A stretch of 39,047 nucleotides of DNA from Cohnella sp. GbtcB17 (GCF_019091135.1 NZ_JAGXJW010000065.1:5706-44752), one strand, 5' to 3'. Shown: positions 23,684 to 32,416, counted from the first letter of the stretch. The notes: a model not told the origin generated them from the letters alone. Numbers and translations are program-made.

Positions 23684-24562
23684 GTGACGGACGAACTGAT
23701 CAGAGGCACCGCCTGGGGCGGCGCCGTGCGCGTATTCGGCGCGAAGACGACGGAGCTCGTGCGCGAGCTCCAACGCAGGCACGACACGTTCCCGACGGCT
23801 TCGGCCGCGCTCGGCCGGACCGCGACGGCGGCGGCCATGATGGGCTTTATGCTCAAGGGAGACGAGAAGCTCACCATACAGGTGAAGGGCGACGGGCCGA
23901 TCGGCCAGATCGTCGTGGACGCCAACGCAGCCGGCGAAGTCAAAGGCTATGTAGATTATCCGCATACGCATCTGCCGAGCAACAGCCTCGGCAAGCTGGA
24001 CGTATCGGGCGCGGTCGGCAAGACCGGTTTTCTCAATGTGACCAAGGATCTGGGACTTAAAGAGCCGTACCGCGGCAGCGTGCCGCTCATCTCGGGCGAG
24101 TTGGCCGAAGACTTCACCTACTACTTCGCGGCATCCGAGCAGACACCTTCCGCCGTCGGACTGGGCGTACTCGTCGATACCGACAATACGGTGCTGCACG
24201 CGGGCGGCTTCATCATTCAGGTGCTGCCGAACATTACCGACGAGCAGCTGGCGCGTCTTGAGCAGGCCGTCGCGGCGATGCCCCACGTCACCGCGTTGCT
24301 CGACCAGGGCGAGACCGCCGAAGGGATCGTGCGATTCCTCGTCGGCGACGATCTGACGATTCACGATACGATCGAGCCCAAGTTCGTCTGCCATTGCTCG
24401 CGGGAACGCGTAGAGCGGACGCTCGTCAGCATGGGCGAGGCGGAGCTTCGCAAGCTGATCGACGAGGACGGACAGGCCGAAGTGAAGTGCCATTTTTGCA
24501 ATGAAGCTTATCAGTTCGACGGCGAGCAGCTTCGTGTGATTCTGGAACGCGCGACTTCTTAA
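23684..24562 (+). CDS. hslO: Redox-regulated chaperone Hsp33
   Basis: Cytoplasmic holdase activated by oxidation. The 292-aa protein begins TDELIRGTAWGGAVRVFGAKTTELV. The GDGPIGQIVVDANAAGEVKGYV segment near 70-90 is typical of Hsp33. The C-terminal zinc switch has all four cysteines: CHCSRER near 236-238 and CHFC near 269-272. The start GTG 23684 has AAAGGAG eight bases upstream. It lies 75 bases after coaX and just before the foldase gene, the same order as B. subtilis yacB-yacC-yacD. Confidence 0.96.
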   Translation: MTDELIRGTAWGGAVRVFGAKTTELVRELQRRHDTFPTASAALGRTATAAAMMGFMLKGDEKLTIQVKGDGPIGQIVVDANAAGEVKGYVDYPHTHLPSNSLGKLDVSGAVGKTGFLNVTKDLGLKEPYRGSVPLISGELAEDFTYYFAASEQTPSAVGLGVLVDTDNTVLHAGGFIIQVLPNITDEQLARLEQAVAAMPHVTALLDQGETAEGIVRFLVGDDLTIHDTIEPKFVCHCSRERVERTLVSMGEAELRKLIDEDGQAEVKCHFCNEAYQFDGEQLRVILERATS

Positions 24563-24585
24563 TATAGCGAAGGAGGGATACGGCC

Positions 24586-25554
24586 ATGTGGCAGACGAAG
24601 CGGCTGGGGAAGCCGATCGTTCTGCTTGCCCTGACGTGGGCGCTGGCTGCCGAAGCGGGCTGCACGGCCAAGCCGGCGCATACGGCGGAGCCGCCCGGCA
24701 CCGAGCCGATCCCATCGGGCTCGATGACGGGAGCTCCGGGAGGAGCGGGCGATACCGTGGCGATCGTTGGGGAGACACGCATCACGCGCAAGCAGCTGCT
24801 GGACGCTCTGCTGGGCGCGTACGGAGAGCAAACGCTGCGGACGATGATGCTTCGCGTGGCCGTTCAGAAGGAAGCGCAGGCTGCGGGCATCTCGATTGCG
24901 GAGGATGCGGTGGATCGTGAGCTTCGCAAGGCGAGCGAAGGCTACGAGAGTCTGGAAGCGTTCTATGATGCCCGCCGACAGCAGCTGGGCATGTCGCGCG
25001 AGGACGTGCGGGACGATATTCTTTATAAATTGCAGCTGGAAGCGCTCGCGATTCGCGGCGTCGTGGCGACGGATGCGGACGCGGACCAGTACATGACCGA
25101 TCATCCCGAAGAATTCGCGCCGAAGGAGGAGCTGAAGCTCTCTCATATCGTCGTGGAGCGGCAGAAGGACGCCGAGCATCTGCTGGACCTGCTGCAGCAA
25201 GGCGAGGACTTCGCGAAGCTGGCTGTCGAGAACTCGCAGGATGCGGATACGGCCGCGGACGGCGGCAATCTGGGATGGGTCGAGACCGGCGACCCGTTCG
25301 TAGCGCCCGAGCTGCTGGCGGCGGCAGTGAAGCTGGAGATCGGGGAAGCGGCGGGACCGATCCGCACGGACGCAGGCTACGAGGTCGTGCTCGTCGCGGG
25401 CCGGCGGGGCACGGGGGAGCAGGACGCGCAGGCGGAGCGGGAAGAGGCGAAGCGCCAATACGCGCTGTCGGTGGCGCCGCCGCTGTCCGAGGTCGAGCAG
25501 TCGCTGCTGGACAAGTACGGCGCCAAGGCGATGGACGGAGCGCTTGAGTATTAG
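24586..25554 (+). CDS. Secreted parvulin-type peptidyl-prolyl isomerase (YacD-like)
   Basis: A 322-aa foldase outside the membrane. The N-terminus has a hydrophobic export signal (PIVLLALTWALAAEAGC). The Cys after AEAG looks like a lipobox but position -3 is Glu, so signal peptidase I cleavage is also possible. A SurA-type chaperone domain follows (about 60-180), then a parvulin domain near 180-268 (ELKLSHIVVERQKDAEHLL, DFAKLAVENSQD, GGNLGWVETGD, GPIRTDAGYEVVLV). The last 45 residues are Glu/Gln/Ala-rich and helical. It holds the YacD position between hslO and cysK. ATG 24586 follows a GAAGGAGG site. Confidence 0.9.
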   Translation: MWQTKRLGKPIVLLALTWALAAEAGCTAKPAHTAEPPGTEPIPSGSMTGAPGGAGDTVAIVGETRITRKQLLDALLGAYGEQTLRTMMLRVAVQKEAQAAGISIAEDAVDRELRKASEGYESLEAFYDARRQQLGMSREDVRDDILYKLQLEALAIRGVVATDADADQYMTDHPEEFAPKEELKLSHIVVERQKDAEHLLDLLQQGEDFAKLAVENSQDADTAADGGNLGWVETGDPFVAPELLAAAVKLEIGEAAGPIRTDAGYEVVLVAGRRGTGEQDAQAEREEAKRQYALSVAPPLSEVEQSLLDKYGAKAMDGALEY

Positions 25555-25576
25555 ACCTTGCGGAATTATCCTTCTA

Positions 25577-25638
25577 TTGACATTGCCCCGCAACGTGCGA
25601 TAAGATGGGAAAAGATAAAAGCCGACTGAAATTGTCGG
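25577..25638 (+). promoter_or_regulatory. cysK promoter and leader inverted repeat
   Basis: TTGACA (25577-25582) and TAAGAT (25601-25606) are 18 bases apart, a good sigma-A pair. Just after the -10, CCGAC (25622-25626) and GTCGG (25634-25638) form a perfect inverted repeat around TGAAATT. It could be an operator for a cysteine regulator such as CymR, but the sequence does not match the CymR consensus well, so the link is inference. Confidence 0.6.
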
Positions 25639-25692
25639 AAATAGGGGAATGGACGAGGCCGTCCGCCATTATCCAAGGAGGAATCATTCGCC

Positions 25693-26631
25693 ATGGCAAA
25701 AATCGTGCAGAATATTACGGACCTGATCGGGGATACGCCGCTCGTCCGTCTGAACCGCATCGTACCTGAGGGCAGCGCGGAGGTTTACGTCAAGGTCGAA
25801 TATCAGAACCCGGGCGCCAGCGACAAGGACCGGATCGCCATCAGCATCGTTGAAGAAGCCGAAAAAGAAGGCAAGCTGAAGCCGGGCGGCACGATCGTCG
25901 AAGCGACCAGCGGCAACACCGGCATCGGCCTCGCGCTCGTCGCCGCGGCGAAGGGCTACCGCGCCGTCATCGTCATGCCCGAGACGATGAGCCTCGAGCG
26001 TCGCAACCTGCTTCGCGCCTATGGCGCCGAGCTGGTGCTGACCCCGGGTTCCGAAGGCATGAACGGCGCCGTCAAGAAGGCCGAGGAGCTGCTCAAGGAG
26101 AACCCGGACTACTTCCTCGCCGATCAGTTCAAGAACAAGGCGAACCTGAAGATTCACCTCGAGACGACGGGTCCCGAGATCGTCGAAGCGATCAACTCGC
26201 TCGACGGTAAGCTGGACGCGTTCGTGGCGGGCATCGGCACGGGCGGCACGATCTCCGGCGCCGGCAAGGTGCTGAAGGACAACTTCCCGGGCATCAAGGT
26301 CGTGGCCGTCGAGCCTGCGGCGTCTCCGCTGCTGTCGAGCGGCAAGGCGGGCCCGCACAAGATCCAAGGTATCGGCGCGAACTTCGTGCCCGAGATTCTG
26401 GATCGCGAGATCTATGACCAGATCATCGCCGTCGAAAATGAAGACGCGTTCGAATGGGCGCGCACCGCTGCCAAGAAGGAAGGCATCCTGTGCGGCATCT
26501 CCTCCGGCGCGGCGATCTACGCGGCGCTGCAAGTGGCGAAGGAGCTCGGTGCCGGCAAGCGCGTCGTGGCGGTCGTTCCGTCCAACGGCGAACGCTACCT
26601 GAGCACGCCGCTGTTCAACTTCGACAACTAA
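25693..26631 (+). CDS. cysK: Cysteine synthase A (O-acetylserine sulfhydrylase)
   Basis: PLP enzyme making cysteine from O-acetylserine and sulfide. The 312-aa protein has IGDTPLVRL near the N-terminus, the PLP lysine (Lys45) in NPGASDKDRIA, the substrate loop EATSGNTGIGLA, and the phosphate-binding GIGTGGTISGAG. CGISSGAA lies in the C-terminal region. The residue before the PLP lysine is Asp44, where Val is usual (SVKDR). ATG 25693 has AAGGAGGA upstream. It is transcribed from its own promoter and closed by a strong terminator. Confidence 0.96.
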   Translation: MAKIVQNITDLIGDTPLVRLNRIVPEGSAEVYVKVEYQNPGASDKDRIAISIVEEAEKEGKLKPGGTIVEATSGNTGIGLALVAAAKGYRAVIVMPETMSLERRNLLRAYGAELVLTPGSEGMNGAVKKAEELLKENPDYFLADQFKNKANLKIHLETTGPEIVEAINSLDGKLDAFVAGIGTGGTISGAGKVLKDNFPGIKVVAVEPAASPLLSSGKAGPHKIQGIGANFVPEILDREIYDQIIAVENEDAFEWARTAAKKEGILCGISSGAAIYAALQVAKELGAGKRVVAVVPSNGERYLSTPLFNFDN

Positions 26632-26645
26632 TCTGTTGGCCGTCG

Positions 26646-26677
26646 ATCCGGCCGTCCTTTGGGGCGGCCGGATTTTT
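26646..26677 (+). terminator. Rho-independent terminator after cysK
   Basis: ATCCGGCCG (26646-26654) pairs with CGGCCGGAT (26665-26673), followed by a T run. It sits 14 bases after the cysK stop and ends that transcript. Confidence 0.9.
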
Positions 26678-26764
26678 GCGTTGGCAGGCCGATGGCGGGA
26701 TTGAGATGGAATATCGCGGGATATCGATGTGTGGCATCGTTATTGGCCGGCTAAACGGCAAATA

Positions 26765-26792
26765 AAAACGGAGGGCTCGTTGCCCTCCGTTT
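26765..26792 (-). terminator. Terminator of the small stress-like gene
   Basis: AAACGGAGGGC and GCCCTCCGTTT pair around a short loop. On the minus strand the stem is followed by TTTTTATT, so it serves the leftward gene ending at 26797. Confidence 0.85.
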
Positions 26793-26796
26793 CCGC

Positions 26797-27177
26797 TTAT
26801 AGAGCGCCTGCCTGCCGGCAGATCTCCACTGCCTGGTCGTAATCTTCCTCGTCGACGATGGCCGTCAGCAGAATGTCCCGGCCCGTCACGCGGTTGTCCG
26901 GTCCGCCCGAGCTCATCCCGCTGGCGCTGACGCTTGCAGCCGCCAGCACGCCGGCGTCGGGATTGTCGAAGTCCCCGCCGAGCGTAATGAAGCCAAGTCC
27001 GCGGAACGTTCCCGCGATCGTATTGCCCAATTGGTCCAGATGCTCCATGCCCGCGCCCTGATAGCCGTCGAACCGGTCGATACCGTGCTCGTTCAGGCGC
27101 AAGGATTTAAGCTCCTCCAACGCCCGCTTGGCTTGATCCGGCGTGTTGAAGTAGGCGAGCACCGCCCGATCCGCCAT
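26797..27177 (-). CDS. Small protein resembling YflT-type general stress proteins
   Basis: A 126-aa soluble protein. It opens with a beta-alpha unit (RAVLAYFNTPDQAKRALEELKSL) like proteins that bind or sense via a heat-stress YflT-like fold. A Gly-rich centre follows (GNTIAGTFRGLGFITLGG), then an Ala/Ser-rich stretch, and a second beta-alpha unit (DILLTAIVDEEDYDQAVEICRQAGAL). The two related units suggest a ferredoxin-like duplication. The family name is a guess. The start ATG 27177 has AAGGGGG nine bases upstream. It stands alone on the minus strand with its own terminator. Confidence 0.72.
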   Translation of the reverse strand: MADRAVLAYFNTPDQAKRALEELKSLRLNEHGIDRFDGYQGAGMEHLDQLGNTIAGTFRGLGFITLGGDFDNPDAGVLAAASVSASGMSSGGPDNRVTGRDILLTAIVDEEDYDQAVEICRQAGAL

Positions 27178-27298
27178 CGGTTCATCCCCCTTCGGCCGGC
27201 GTCTCCCCGCCGGCATCTTCCACCGTAGTATGGGCGCAGGCGAAGGCGGCTATGCGGGCTGCATCAATCTGGGCGGCCGACGCGCCCCGGGAGCAAGC

Positions 27299-28747
27299 CT
27301 ACCGAATCTGCTTTTTCAAATAACGTCGAAACGCGCACATGACCCACAAATGAATTTTCGCCTGCGTGTACTTGTAAAGAAACCAGGGCAGCGCCGGCAA
27401 ATAGTCGTGGATGGCGATGATGCATTCGTCGGATTCGGGAACCTGCAAAAACTCCAGCCGCCCGCGGTGCGTCTCCTTTCGACTTGAAAAGGAGCCGCCC
27501 GTAATGTAATACAGCGCCCGGGTTGGCGAGCTCCGCTCTGCGGAATAGGTGAGCTCGAGCAGAGGGCCTTTGCGGCCGACCGCATGGATCCGATATATAT
27601 CCTTCTTATCGTGCGCCACCCGGATCAGCGGTCCGGCCGCGCGATTCAACCAGCCGAGATAACACTTGGAGGCTGCATGCGCATCCATGTCCGCGGGCAG
27701 TCTGACGCGCTGCACGGAGCGGACGTCCGATTTGGCGTGGCGCGAAGCTTTCCCAGGCTTTCGCTTTTGTCCTCCTGCCGCCCGCTTACTGCCAAGCTCC
27801 CGATCCTGCTCTTCCCGTATCGCGTCTTCCGCCGCCCGGCGGAACGTGATGACGCCTGCGCCAATCCCGCTCGCCCGATTCTCGCTTCTGGCCACCATCG
27901 GGTGAATCAGGCTTTCGATCAAGGGGTAGGCCATTTCCTTCGGCGTTCCGGTAATAAGCGCCAGCCACAGGCGGGACAAATAAACGGAGAAGGCGGGAAA
28001 AGGGATCAAAATTCGTTTTTTCCCCAGCGCCTCCGCCGTTTGGCGGAGCATTTGCTTGTAGGTCATAACGTCGGGCCCGCCGATATCGATTGCGCGACGG
28101 TACAGGTCGGTCCGTCCGATCGCGGCCGTCAGGGCGTCCAGCACCTCGGGCAAGGCGATCGCATGCGTAAGGGTGCGCGTCCATTTCGGCAGGATCATGA
28201 CAGGCAGACGGCGCACCAGCTTAAGAAGAATGGGAAAAGAAGAGCCTTGCGGACCGACGATCAGACCGGCGCGCAGCGTCGTTACCGGCACCCCGTAGGA
28301 AGCAAGCACCTTTTCTACCTCCAGCCGGCTCCGCAAATGGCGGGACAGCTCGCCGGGCGGCACATCGGGCGGAATGATGCCGCTCAGGTAGACGATCTGG
28401 CGCACGCCGTTTTTGCTGGCGGCTCTCGCAAAGTGGTCTGCGAGCAGTACGTCCATGTCCTCGAACCGGGCTTGCGTCAGCTTGGCGGAGGGGAGCATGG
28501 AGTGGACCAGATACACCGCATAGTCCGCGCCGGCCAATCCTTTTTCCGCATCGATCAGGGAGAACAGGTCGCACGAGCGCCAGCTCACGCGGGAATCGGT
28601 ATCCCGACCTTCCTCGTCGCCCCGGGACAGCGCGATCACGTCCGCGAAAGGCGCCAACCGTTGAAGCAGATTGCGGCCGATATAGCCGCTTGCGCCCGTC
28701 AAAGCGATGACGGGTCTTGGGGCCGGGCTGTCTTCCCGCTCGCTCAT
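27299..28747 (-). CDS. NAD(P)-binding epimerase-type protein with C-terminal extra domain
   Basis: A 482-aa protein. The first 300 residues are an atypical SDR/NmrA-like fold: IALTGASGYIGRNLLQRL holds GASGYIG near 18-24, then QIVYLSGIIP, a region of lipid-type YLSRLW, and GGPDVMTYKQML. This is like complex-I NDUFA9-type or YcgE/YfhF oxidoreductases that bind NADP. Residues about 320-350 are a charged Arg/Lys linker, and the rest (ASKCYLGWLNRAAGPLIRV to PWFLYKYTQAKIHLWVM) resembles the DUF2867 module often fused to such proteins. The start ATG 28747 has AAGGAG about 10 bases upstream. No operon partner is evident. Confidence 0.8.
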   Translation of the reverse strand: MSEREDSPAPRPVIALTGASGYIGRNLLQRLAPFADVIALSRGDEEGRDTDSRVSWRSCDLFSLIDAEKGLAGADYAVYLVHSMLPSAKLTQARFEDMDVLLADHFARAASKNGVRQIVYLSGIIPPDVPPGELSRHLRSRLEVEKVLASYGVPVTTLRAGLIVGPQGSSFPILLKLVRRLPVMILPKWTRTLTHAIALPEVLDALTAAIGRTDLYRRAIDIGGPDVMTYKQMLRQTAEALGKKRILIPFPAFSVYLSRLWLALITGTPKEMAYPLIESLIHPMVARSENRASGIGAGVITFRRAAEDAIREEQDRELGSKRAAGGQKRKPGKASRHAKSDVRSVQRVRLPADMDAHAASKCYLGWLNRAAGPLIRVAHDKKDIYRIHAVGRKGPLLELTYSAERSSPTRALYYITGGSFSSRKETHRGRLEFLQVPESDECIIAIHDYLPALPWFLYKYTQAKIHLWVMCAFRRYLKKQIR

Positions 28748-28808
28748 GAGGTCAGCGCTCCTTCGTATCCTTCTGCCGACAAATACCCGGTACCGTATGA
28801 AAAGTAAC

Positions 28809-28830
28809 AGCCCCGCCGTGGGCGGGGCTT
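28809..28830 (-). terminator. Terminator after the copper-amine-oxidase-N-domain gene
   Basis: AGCCCCGCC (28809-28817) and GGCGGGGCT (28821-28829) form a nine-pair stem with a three-base loop. On the minus strand it is followed by a T-rich run (GTTACTTTTC), so it ends the gene whose stop is at 28861. Confidence 0.75.
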
Positions 28831-28860
28831 ACGGGTGCGCAGACTAACGTGTTGCGCTTT

Positions 28861-30024
28861 TTACAGCCAGTCTTTAATTTTAACCGTAAGGGTGCGCTCT
28901 TTGCCATCCTTGACGCTGGTATAAATGAGATCGATAACGCCGTCGTGCTCGCCGCCTACCTTGAAGGTGTCCCCATGATAAGGGACATCGTTAAGCTTGG
29001 CATATTCCTGGTCCTCCGGGTCGAGCAGCTCGTACAGCTCTTTCTTTTTCCCCGTCTCCGGGTCGACCAGCGTCAGCAGGCCGGTCGTGTTCGGCCGGAT
29101 GAGCAGATAGTTCGCGCCGATGCCCTCCACGCCATAGATCTCGTTCAGGCCGCCCAACTTCTGCAGGTCGTATTCCTTGTCCGTACTGCCGTCGTCTTTA
29201 AGGATTCGCAGCTTTTTACCGTCTGTCAGCACCGCCTGATTGCCGACGCTGGTTACGTTCGGTGTCATGCGCTGCCAGTAATGGACCGTGGCCTGGTCGA
29301 CGAGCTTCTTGTTCTTCACGTAGGCGGTCGTGTAGTTGACGTTGATGTGGGGTTCGCCGTAAACATCGGATGCCGTCACGATGTAGCCGCCGGTACCGAG
29401 CTTGTCGACGGACAGGCTTAACAGCTCTTGCTGTTCGAATTTGAGCTTGCCTGTCTTCACCGCGGGACTGTTTGACGGATCGGACTGGTACAGATCGCCG
29501 GTTTTCCTGTCGAGCCAGAACATGGACGGCGTCAACGTAATCGCATAACCGACAGCGTAAGGATCGCCGTCTTCGATCGTTACCGTGCGCTGCGCGCTCT
29601 GCCACTTCACGGCGGCGCCCAGCGACTGAGCGACGAAGCGGACGGGCACGTACACCGTATTGTTCTTCATGAGAGCCGGCGCGTTCAGCGCGATGGATTT
29701 GTCGTTAAGCTGCGCAGTCTTGCTGCCGAGTGTCAGCTTTACCGTACGGTTTGGCGCGTAAACGGACACGAGCTTCTTGGGGCCGTCCCAGTCTACATAA
29801 GACTTGAGCAGCTGCGAGACCATACGAAGCGGAACGAAGACGCTGCCGCTGGCGTCGAGATAGGGCGCCGCCGTACCGGCTGCGATTTCGTTGCCGTTGA
29901 CGACGAGCTTGACAGGCTTGGGAGCTGCGGCAGCTTGCGCTGCAGATCCGCCTGAGGACGCGGCGGTTCCGGCGGCCAGCAGCAGGGCGAGTCCGAACAA
30001 TCGGATTTTATTTTTTTTGCGCAT
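28861..30024 (-). CDS. Exported protein with copper amine oxidase N-terminal domain
   Basis: A 387-aa exported protein. It has a basic start (MRKKNKIRLFG) and a hydrophobic Leu/Ala core with probable signal peptidase cut near AQA-AAA. Residues about 40-145 form a copper-amine-oxidase-like N-domain (PF07833 type): PLRMVSQLLKSYVDWDG, VSVYAPNRTVKLTLGS and VPVRFVAQSLGAAVKWQ, a repeated beta unit common on Paenibacillus surfaces. The rest is beta-rich and propeller-like (KTGDLYQSDP, GGYIVTASDVYGE, KELYELLDPED). No enzymatic motif is seen. The start ATG 30024 has AAAGGAGA 11 bases upstream; an in-frame upstream ATG at 30060 has no site. It is divergent from pabB. Confidence 0.82.
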   Translation of the reverse strand: MRKKNKIRLFGLALLLAAGTAASSGGSAAQAAAAPKPVKLVVNGNEIAAGTAAPYLDASGSVFVPLRMVSQLLKSYVDWDGPKKLVSVYAPNRTVKLTLGSKTAQLNDKSIALNAPALMKNNTVYVPVRFVAQSLGAAVKWQSAQRTVTIEDGDPYAVGYAITLTPSMFWLDRKTGDLYQSDPSNSPAVKTGKLKFEQQELLSLSVDKLGTGGYIVTASDVYGEPHINVNYTTAYVKNKKLVDQATVHYWQRMTPNVTSVGNQAVLTDGKKLRILKDDGSTDKEYDLQKLGGLNEIYGVEGIGANYLLIRPNTTGLLTLVDPETGKKKELYELLDPEDQEYAKLNDVPYHGDTFKVGGEHDGVIDLIYTSVKDGKERTLTVKIKDWL

Positions 30025-30218
30025 GGGGTCATCGTCTCCTTTGAATGTTGCATCCTTCATTACCCATATTTAGAGACGATTCGGGGGTTGTTAAAGTTTC
30101 ACGGGCGGAAGAAGGGGCGCTCTATCCTCGGCTTTCGATTGTTTGTATACTTAGTGAAGAAGAGGAAGCTGCGGCGGTCTGTAACCGGCGAGAAAGCTTC
30201 CGAGGGGGATATGCGGAG

Positions 30219-31841
30219 TTGGAAGCGCTGATAACGTTGGAGAAATGGCGGAAGTGGCTTGGCGAATGGACAGATGCAAGCGGGGACACCGAAGGGTATA
30301 ACCGATTGCCTTATATAGAAAAGCATTCGCTCTCCGTAGGCGAAGATCGCGTCCCGCTCTGGCGCGGCGCGTGGGAGGCGGCGGGCGAAGAAGCCTTCGT
30401 GCTGGAGAGCGGCAAAGGCGGCCGCTATACGTTTCTCGGCATCCGGCCAAGCGCGGTGCTGGTCGGAAGCGGCGGCGAAGCCGAGCTTAGGCGCTGCGGC
30501 GGCGGGGGAGGGGCGGCCGAGCGGCTGCGCGGCGATCCGATCGCGGTCGTTCGCGCGGCGATGCGCGGCTTCCGCGCCCCGTCGGATACGGGTGTGCCGA
30601 TGTTCGCGGGCGGCGCCGTCGGCTATTGGAGCTACGACGTCGCTCGCTCGCTGGAGCGGCTCCCGGAGACGGCGGCGGACGAGCTGGGCCTGCCGGATTA
30701 CGCATTCCTGCTGATCGACGAGCTGTGGATCGTCGATCACGAGGCGGGCGAATTGTACGTCGCCGTTCATGCCGACCCGGGCGCTGCGAGGGCCGAATCG
30801 GCCGTTGCGGCCGCATACGATGCAGCCCGCGCGCATGCGGCGCGGATGAAGGCCGATTGGGACCGGATCGTCGCGAGGGCCGCAGCGCCCGAGGCTGCAT
30901 CGGCGCTGGCGGCGGCGCGCGCGCTGCTGGTTGAGGAGGGACTGGCGCTTGACGTCGAGGCGTTCGCGCAGGGGCTGCGCACCTCTCTTTCCAAAGAGGC
31001 GTTCAAGCAGGCGGTTTGCCGCATTCAGCAGTACATCGGGCAAGGCGACGTCTTCCAGGTGAACCTATCCCTTCGTCAGACGATGCCCGTGACCGCGAGT
31101 CCCGAAGCGCTCTACGAATGGCTTCGCCTAATTAATCCTTCGCCCTATATGGGCTTGCTGCGCTTGCCCGGCTTTAGCCTCGTGTCGGCATCGCCGGAGC
31201 TGCTGGTCAAGCGCCAGGGCGATCGCGTCAGCATGCGGCCGATCGCGGGCACGCGCAGGCGCGGGCGCACGCCGGAGGAGGACGCGGCGATGGCCGACGA
31301 GCTGCTCTCGAGCGTGAAGGAACGCGCGGAGCACATTATGCTCGTCGATCTTGCGCGCAACGATCTGGGACGCGTCTCCGCCTATGGTTCGGTCCACGTG
31401 CCGGAGCTGCTCACGATCGAGCGCTATTCGCACGTGATGCACCTCGTGTCGCAGGTCGAAGGGCGGATCGCGCCGGGCAAGGACAGCCTCGACGTGCTGG
31501 CGGCTTCGTTTCCCGGCGGCACGATCACCGGCGCGCCCAAGATCCGCACGATGGAGATCATCGAGGAGCTCGAGCCCGTGCGCAGAGGCGCCTATACCGG
31601 CTCGATCGGATGGATTGACTACGCGGGTAATATGGAATTTAATATAGTTATCCGTACGATGGTGGCGAAGGACGGCCTCTGCCATATTCAAGCCGGCGCC
31701 GGCATCGTCATCGATTCCGATCCCGAGCGGGAGTTCTACGAGTGCCTGAGCAAGGCCAAGGCGCTTTGGAAGGCGGTACAGTACGGGGAGCGGCTCAGCC
31801 CGGACGGGACGGGAGCCGACGCGAAGGGGGACTGGGCATGA
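30219..31841 (+). CDS. pabB: Aminodeoxychorismate synthase component I
   Basis: Makes 4-amino-4-deoxychorismate from chorismate with ammonia from PabA, the first step to p-aminobenzoate for folate. The 540-aa protein has the anthranilate-synthase-type N-domain (DRVPLWRGAWEAAG, ESGKGGRYTFLG) and the chorismate-binding C-domain: QYIGQGDVFQVNLSLRQ, SPYMGLLRLPGFSLVSASPELL, RPIAGTRRRG, ERAEHIMLVDLARNDLGR, FPGGTITGAPKIRTMEII. The start TTG 30219 is preferred: AGGGGG lies about 10 bases upstream and LEALITLEKW begins normal homology. An in-frame ATG at 30045 gives an unlikely tail. Downstream, ATGA overlap with pabA couples translation. Confidence 0.94.
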   Translation: MEALITLEKWRKWLGEWTDASGDTEGYNRLPYIEKHSLSVGEDRVPLWRGAWEAAGEEAFVLESGKGGRYTFLGIRPSAVLVGSGGEAELRRCGGGGGAAERLRGDPIAVVRAAMRGFRAPSDTGVPMFAGGAVGYWSYDVARSLERLPETAADELGLPDYAFLLIDELWIVDHEAGELYVAVHADPGAARAESAVAAAYDAARAHAARMKADWDRIVARAAAPEAASALAAARALLVEEGLALDVEAFAQGLRTSLSKEAFKQAVCRIQQYIGQGDVFQVNLSLRQTMPVTASPEALYEWLRLINPSPYMGLLRLPGFSLVSASPELLVKRQGDRVSMRPIAGTRRRGRTPEEDAAMADELLSSVKERAEHIMLVDLARNDLGRVSAYGSVHVPELLTIERYSHVMHLVSQVEGRIAPGKDSLDVLAASFPGGTITGAPKIRTMEIIEELEPVRRGAYTGSIGWIDYAGNMEFNIVIRTMVAKDGLCHIQAGAGIVIDSDPEREFYECLSKAKALWKAVQYGERLSPDGTGADAKGDWA

Positions 31842-32416
31842 TTCTGGTCATCGACAATTACGATTCGTTTACTTATAACCTGGTGCAGTATCTGGGCGAG
31901 CTGGGACAAGACATCGTCGTAAAGCGCAACGACGAGATCGACCTGGACGGCATCGCGGCGCTTGCGCCCGATCACATCCTGATCACGCCGGGGCCTTGCA
32001 CGCCGAACGAGGCGGGCATCAGCCTGTCCCTGATCGACCGCTTCAAGGGCGAGATTCCGATCTTCGGCGTCTGCCTCGGGCATCAGTCGATCGGGCAGGC
32101 GTTCGGCGGCGGCGTCGTGCGAGCGCCGCAGCTCATGCACGGCAAGACGAGCGAGATGTCGCACGACGGCCGCACGATTTTCGAAGGCGTGCCTTCGCCA
32201 TTCACGGCGACGCGCTACCACTCGCTTATCGTGAAGCGCGATACGCTGCCCGATTGCCTGGAGATCAGCGCGGAAACGGACGGCGAGATCATGGGGCTGC
32301 GCCACAAGGAGTATGTCGTCGAGGGCGTGCAGTTCCATCCCGAGTCGATCATGACCGATCATGGCCGCACGCTGCTGCAGAATTTCTTGAACTACAAGTC
32401 GGGCTTGCGGCAATGA
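31838..32416 (+). CDS. pabA: Aminodeoxychorismate/anthranilate synthase component II
   Basis: Class I glutamine amidotransferase that feeds ammonia to PabB; in Bacillus the same subunit also serves anthranilate synthase TrpE. The 192-aa protein begins MILVIDNYDSFTYNLVQYLGE. LITPGPCTPNEAG is near 50, the catalytic Cys lies in FGVCLGHQSIGQAFGG near 79, and the His-Glu pair in VQFHPESIMT near 170. The start ATG 31838 overlaps the pabB stop, and its stop overlaps the pabC start, both as ATGA. Confidence 0.96.
   Translation: MILVIDNYDSFTYNLVQYLGELGQDIVVKRNDEIDLDGIAALAPDHILITPGPCTPNEAGISLSLIDRFKGEIPIFGVCLGHQSIGQAFGGGVVRAPQLMHGKTSEMSHDGRTIFEGVPSPFTATRYHSLIVKRDTLPDCLEISAETDGEIMGLRHKEYVVEGVQFHPESIMTDHGRTLLQNFLNYKSGLRQ

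Noticed and set aside
27194..27213. GCCGGC inverted repeat as a terminator of the epimerase-type gene
   Set aside because: No T run on either strand and it overlaps the leader of the next gene; chance GC palindrome is more likely.
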